A stretch of 8,803 nt of DNA from DAOTZU01 sp034433995 (GTDB lineage Bacteria > Chloroflexota > Anaerolineae > UBA1429): the NCBI GenBank assembly GCA_034433995.1, contig DAOTZU010000206.1, positions 1-8,803 of the forward strand, given 5' to 3'. The position numbers were made by a program, and so were the translations under genes. The notes beneath the pieces are model-generated. The model searched no databases. It saw only the letters and a list, made by a program, of their open reading frames with translations, and was not told where the DNA came from. Numbering within the stretch: position 1 is the first letter of the stretch; each line of letters starts with the position of its first letter. Of the stretch, positions 6,953 to 8,803 are shown piece by piece.

Positions 6953-7132
6953 AACGATAGAACAGGGCCAAGCGCCACAACCTCCTTCGGTCCTTGCTCA
7001 CTGTATCCTCTTCCCATCTGGCTCTTCGGTTCTGTCTAACCTCAAGATGCCCGCACGAGCGGTGGTTATAGCGCGTAGGGGCTCAATCCGCGCTTTTCCT
7101 TTTGGGCACGCTCAGGGCAAGGAGGTGAAACG

Positions 7133-7546
7133 ATGAACGCCAGCCACAGGATCCTCATCATTGACGATGATCCGGCCTTCACCAAGGCCACTAAGGCCGT
7201 CTTGGAAGCCCACGGTTACGCCGTGGACGAGGCCAAGGACGGCGAAGAGGGCCTGGCCAAGATGCGCCAGCAAAAACCGGACCTGGTGCTGCTGGACGTC
7301 ATGATGGCCTGGCCTTTGGAGGGCGTCAGCGTAAGCCGGGAGATGATGGATCAAAGGGATCTGCAACAGATTCCCATCATCATGGTCACTTCCATCCGCA
7401 GCTCCGAGCATCGCGGCGCCTTCCCTCAAGATGAATACCTGCATATTGACAGTTGGTTAGACAAACCCTGCCCTCCCGAAAGGCTGCTCTCCGAAGTCGA
7501 GCGGACCCTTGCCCGCCACGAAAAGTTCAAGAGAAAGGCGTCCTAG
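7133..7546 (+). CDS. Stand-alone receiver-domain response regulator
   Basis: A 137-residue CheY-like protein made only of a receiver domain. Key residues are present: Asp11-Asp13 (IIDDDP), phospho-acceptor Asp55 (LVLLDVMM), Thr86 (IIMVTS) and Lys111 (WLDKP). After the domain there is only a short basic tail (KFKRKAS) and no DNA-binding output, so it must act by protein contact or as a phosphate relay. The segment between Thr86 and the Lys is slightly longer than in CheY (contains GAFPQDEYLHIDS). An excellent Shine-Dalgarno (AAGGAGGTG, 7119-7127) lies just before the ATG. It is followed after 31 bases by the kinase-HdrA gene and is probably its partner in one operon. Confidence 0.92.
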   Translation: MNASHRILIIDDDPAFTKATKAVLEAHGYAVDEAKDGEEGLAKMRQQKPDLVLLDVMMAWPLEGVSVSREMMDQRDLQQIPIIMVTSIRSSEHRGAFPQDEYLHIDSWLDKPCPPERLLSEVERTLARHEKFKRKAS

Positions 7547-7577
7547 CGCGCCATCGGTACGTGTTGCGGGGGGTTGC

Positions 7578-8803
7578 ATGGCCACATGGGGTGTGAGCGG
7601 TCCGGAGTATGGCTCCGCCTATACGATGGCCCTTCCAGAGCCACTTGCCGCGGCCCTGGTGGTTTTGCTCTTGCTTGCCCTGGGTGGCTTACTCTATGAC
7701 ATCCTCATCCTCCGAGACAAGCTGCAAAAACAAAAGGCCGCGCTTGAGGCCGCCCAACGGGAGGCCCAAGAACGGAGCGCGGCCTTGCAAGATGTGGAGG
7801 GGGAGCTGGCTCGCCTAAAAAGTGTCCCCAAAGTGGAGATGATGCAGGTGCTCCAACTGATTCATGAGCTGCGCTCTCCCCTTTCCTCGATCCAAAGCGC
7901 CCTGGATGTCCTCCTCCAAGGGTATATCACCAGCGGTACAGACCTGCACAACGAGATGTTGACCCTGGCGCGCAACCGCGCAGCGGCCACGTTGGCCCAG
8001 GTCAACGATTTTCTGCGCCTGGGCTCCGTGCTGCATGGAGAGGTGAAAAGAAAAGTCGAGCCGGTGCAACTGTTGGATGTGGTGAAACGTCTGGCCCCGG
8101 AGATGCGCGTCAAGGCGCGCTGGCGGGCCGTGAATCTGGAATTGGATCTGCCGTCCTCTTTGCCGCTGATCAACGCCAATTACGCCGATATCGAACACTT
8201 GGTGGCCAATTTGCTGAACAACGCCATCAAATACACCAACCCGGGTGGCCGAGTCACCATCTCGCTGAGGGAGGAGGGAAACAAGGTCATCGGTACCGTG
8301 GCGGATACGGGCATTGGCATCGCGGCCGAGGATATCCCCAAGATCTTTAGCGGCTTTTATCGCGCCGAGGCAGCGAAAAAGATCGATAGCTATGGCACCG
8401 GCTTGGGTTTGCCCATCGCCAAGCGGGTGGCAGAGATGTATGGCGGCGAGCTCAAGGTGGAATCGGAGCTGGGCAAGGGGAGCAAGTTCAGTTTCATTTT
8501 CCCCAAATCGGAAATCCGAGCCACGGAAGGCACACCGGCAAGCTCCGCAGAGACGTTCACCAAGCCAGCCCAAGATTCCTCTCAACGCATCGCCGAGCGT
8601 CAAGTGCTGGGACGGAGGTACGAGATGCGCCACCGAGACAAGATCGGGGTTTACGTCTGCCATTGCGGCACCAACATCGCCGGGCCTGTGGACGTAGAGG
8701 AGGTCACCCGTTTCGCCGCCTCCCTCCCTGGCGTCCTCGTCGCCCGACATTACACCTATATGTGCTCCGACCCAGGCCAGGAGCTCATCCGCAAGGATAT
8801 CCA
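7578..8803 (+). CDS. Membrane-anchored histidine kinase fused to HdrA (3' end beyond window)
   Basis: One uninterrupted frame of at least 408 residues. Visible parts: one transmembrane helix (about 20-44), a charged coiled coil (about 46-82), a HisKA segment with His96 (LIHELRSPLSSIQ), and a HATPase domain with NLLNNAIKYT (211-220), DTGIGI (243-248) and GTGLGL (273-278). The kinase ends near residue 314 (FSFIFPK). A polar linker of about 35 residues follows, then from Met350 the N-terminus of HdrA: IGVYVCHCGTNIAG (CHCG 361-364), VDVEEV, and YMCSDPGQELI (Cys396). HdrA is the FAD/iron-sulfur subunit of heterodisulfide-reductase-type electron-bifurcating complexes. I checked every codon from 8460 to 8700 and found no stop. 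The fusion implies a membrane-tethered HdrA whose redox state could control the kinase. The ATG at 7578 has only a purine-rich GCGGGGGG before it; ATG 7626 is an alternative. Confidence 0.88.
   Translation, partial: MATWGVSGPEYGSAYTMALPEPLAAALVVLLLLALGGLLYDILILRDKLQKQKAALEAAQREAQERSAALQDVEGELARLKSVPKVEMMQVLQLIHELRSPLSSIQSALDVLLQGYITSGTDLHNEMLTLARNRAAATLAQVNDFLRLGSVLHGEVKRKVEPVQLLDVVKRLAPEMRVKARWRAVNLELDLPSSLPLINANYADIEHLVANLLNNAIKYTNPGGRVTISLREEGNKVIGTVADTGIGIAAEDIPKIFSGFYRAEAAKKIDSYGTGLGLPIAKRVAEMYGGELKVESELGKGSKFSFIFPKSEIRATEGTPASSAETFTKPAQDSSQRIAERQVLGRRYEMRHRDKIGVYVCHCGTNIAGPVDVEEVTRFAASLPGVLVARHYTYMCSDPGQELIRKDI
8614..8627 (+). promoter_or_regulatory. Internal ribosome-binding site and ATG at the kinase/HdrA junction
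   Basis: GGAGGT (8614-8619), five bases, then ATG (8625-8627), all in phase with the kinase-HdrA frame. The ATG lies six codons before the conserved IGVYVCHCG of HdrA, the place where stand-alone HdrA proteins start. It could give a separate soluble HdrA in addition to the fusion. As the same bases encode linker residues (GRRYEM), it could also be a remnant of two formerly separate genes. Confidence 0.55.

Noticed and set aside
6948..7136. Small 62-residue open frame in the intergenic gap
   Set aside because: No ribosome-binding site, no family features, and it overlaps the receiver gene's ribosome-binding site and start.
7815..8750. 311-residue minus-strand open frame
   Set aside because: Antisense to the kinase-HdrA gene, whose motifs are unmistakable.

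Overview
The window is GC-rich DNA with dense bacterial genes, good Shine-Dalgarno sites, and some TTG or GTG starts. A lipoprotein with a long Thr/Pro linker ahead of an Asp-box propeller, a YccF-type membrane protein, a cytidylate-kinase-like protein and an HdrA-type flavoprotein together suggest a Chloroflexota (Anaerolineae-like) bacterium. That assignment is inference from protein style; no rRNA or other phylogenetic marker except a gyrB fragment is present.

Layout. Minus strand, 1-1415: the 5' part of gyrB (running off the left edge), preceded by and translationally coupled (TGATG) to a six-helix membrane protein of unknown function. A divergent promoter region (1416-1731) follows. Plus strand, 1732-4269: a cytidylate-kinase-like P-loop protein, a propeller lipoprotein, and a small YccF membrane protein. 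Plus strand, 4368-6853: a near-consensus sigma-70 promoter, a 5' leader containing a perfect-stem intrinsic terminator, then a NarL/LiaS-type two-component pair: a HAMP-GAF-HisKA_3 sensor kinase whose GAF domain is unusually rich in cysteines, and its LuxR-type response regulator, overlapping by ATGA. Plus strand, 7133-8803: a stand-alone receiver protein, then a membrane-anchored HisKA/HATPase histidine kinase.

The most striking point is at the right edge. The second kinase has no stop codon. Its frame runs through a ~35-residue hydrophilic linker directly into the N-terminus of HdrA (heterodisulfide reductase subunit A, the flavin/iron-sulfur subunit of electron-bifurcating complexes). The gene is therefore a kinase-HdrA fusion, cut by the window end. 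A strong Shine-Dalgarno and ATG sit exactly at the domain junction, so a free HdrA could also be made from the same message. With the upstream receiver protein this looks like a unit joining two-component signalling to electron-bifurcation chemistry. Whether HdrB/HdrC/MvhD-like genes follow cannot be seen.

No tRNA, rRNA, CRISPR array, insertion sequence or origin was recognised.
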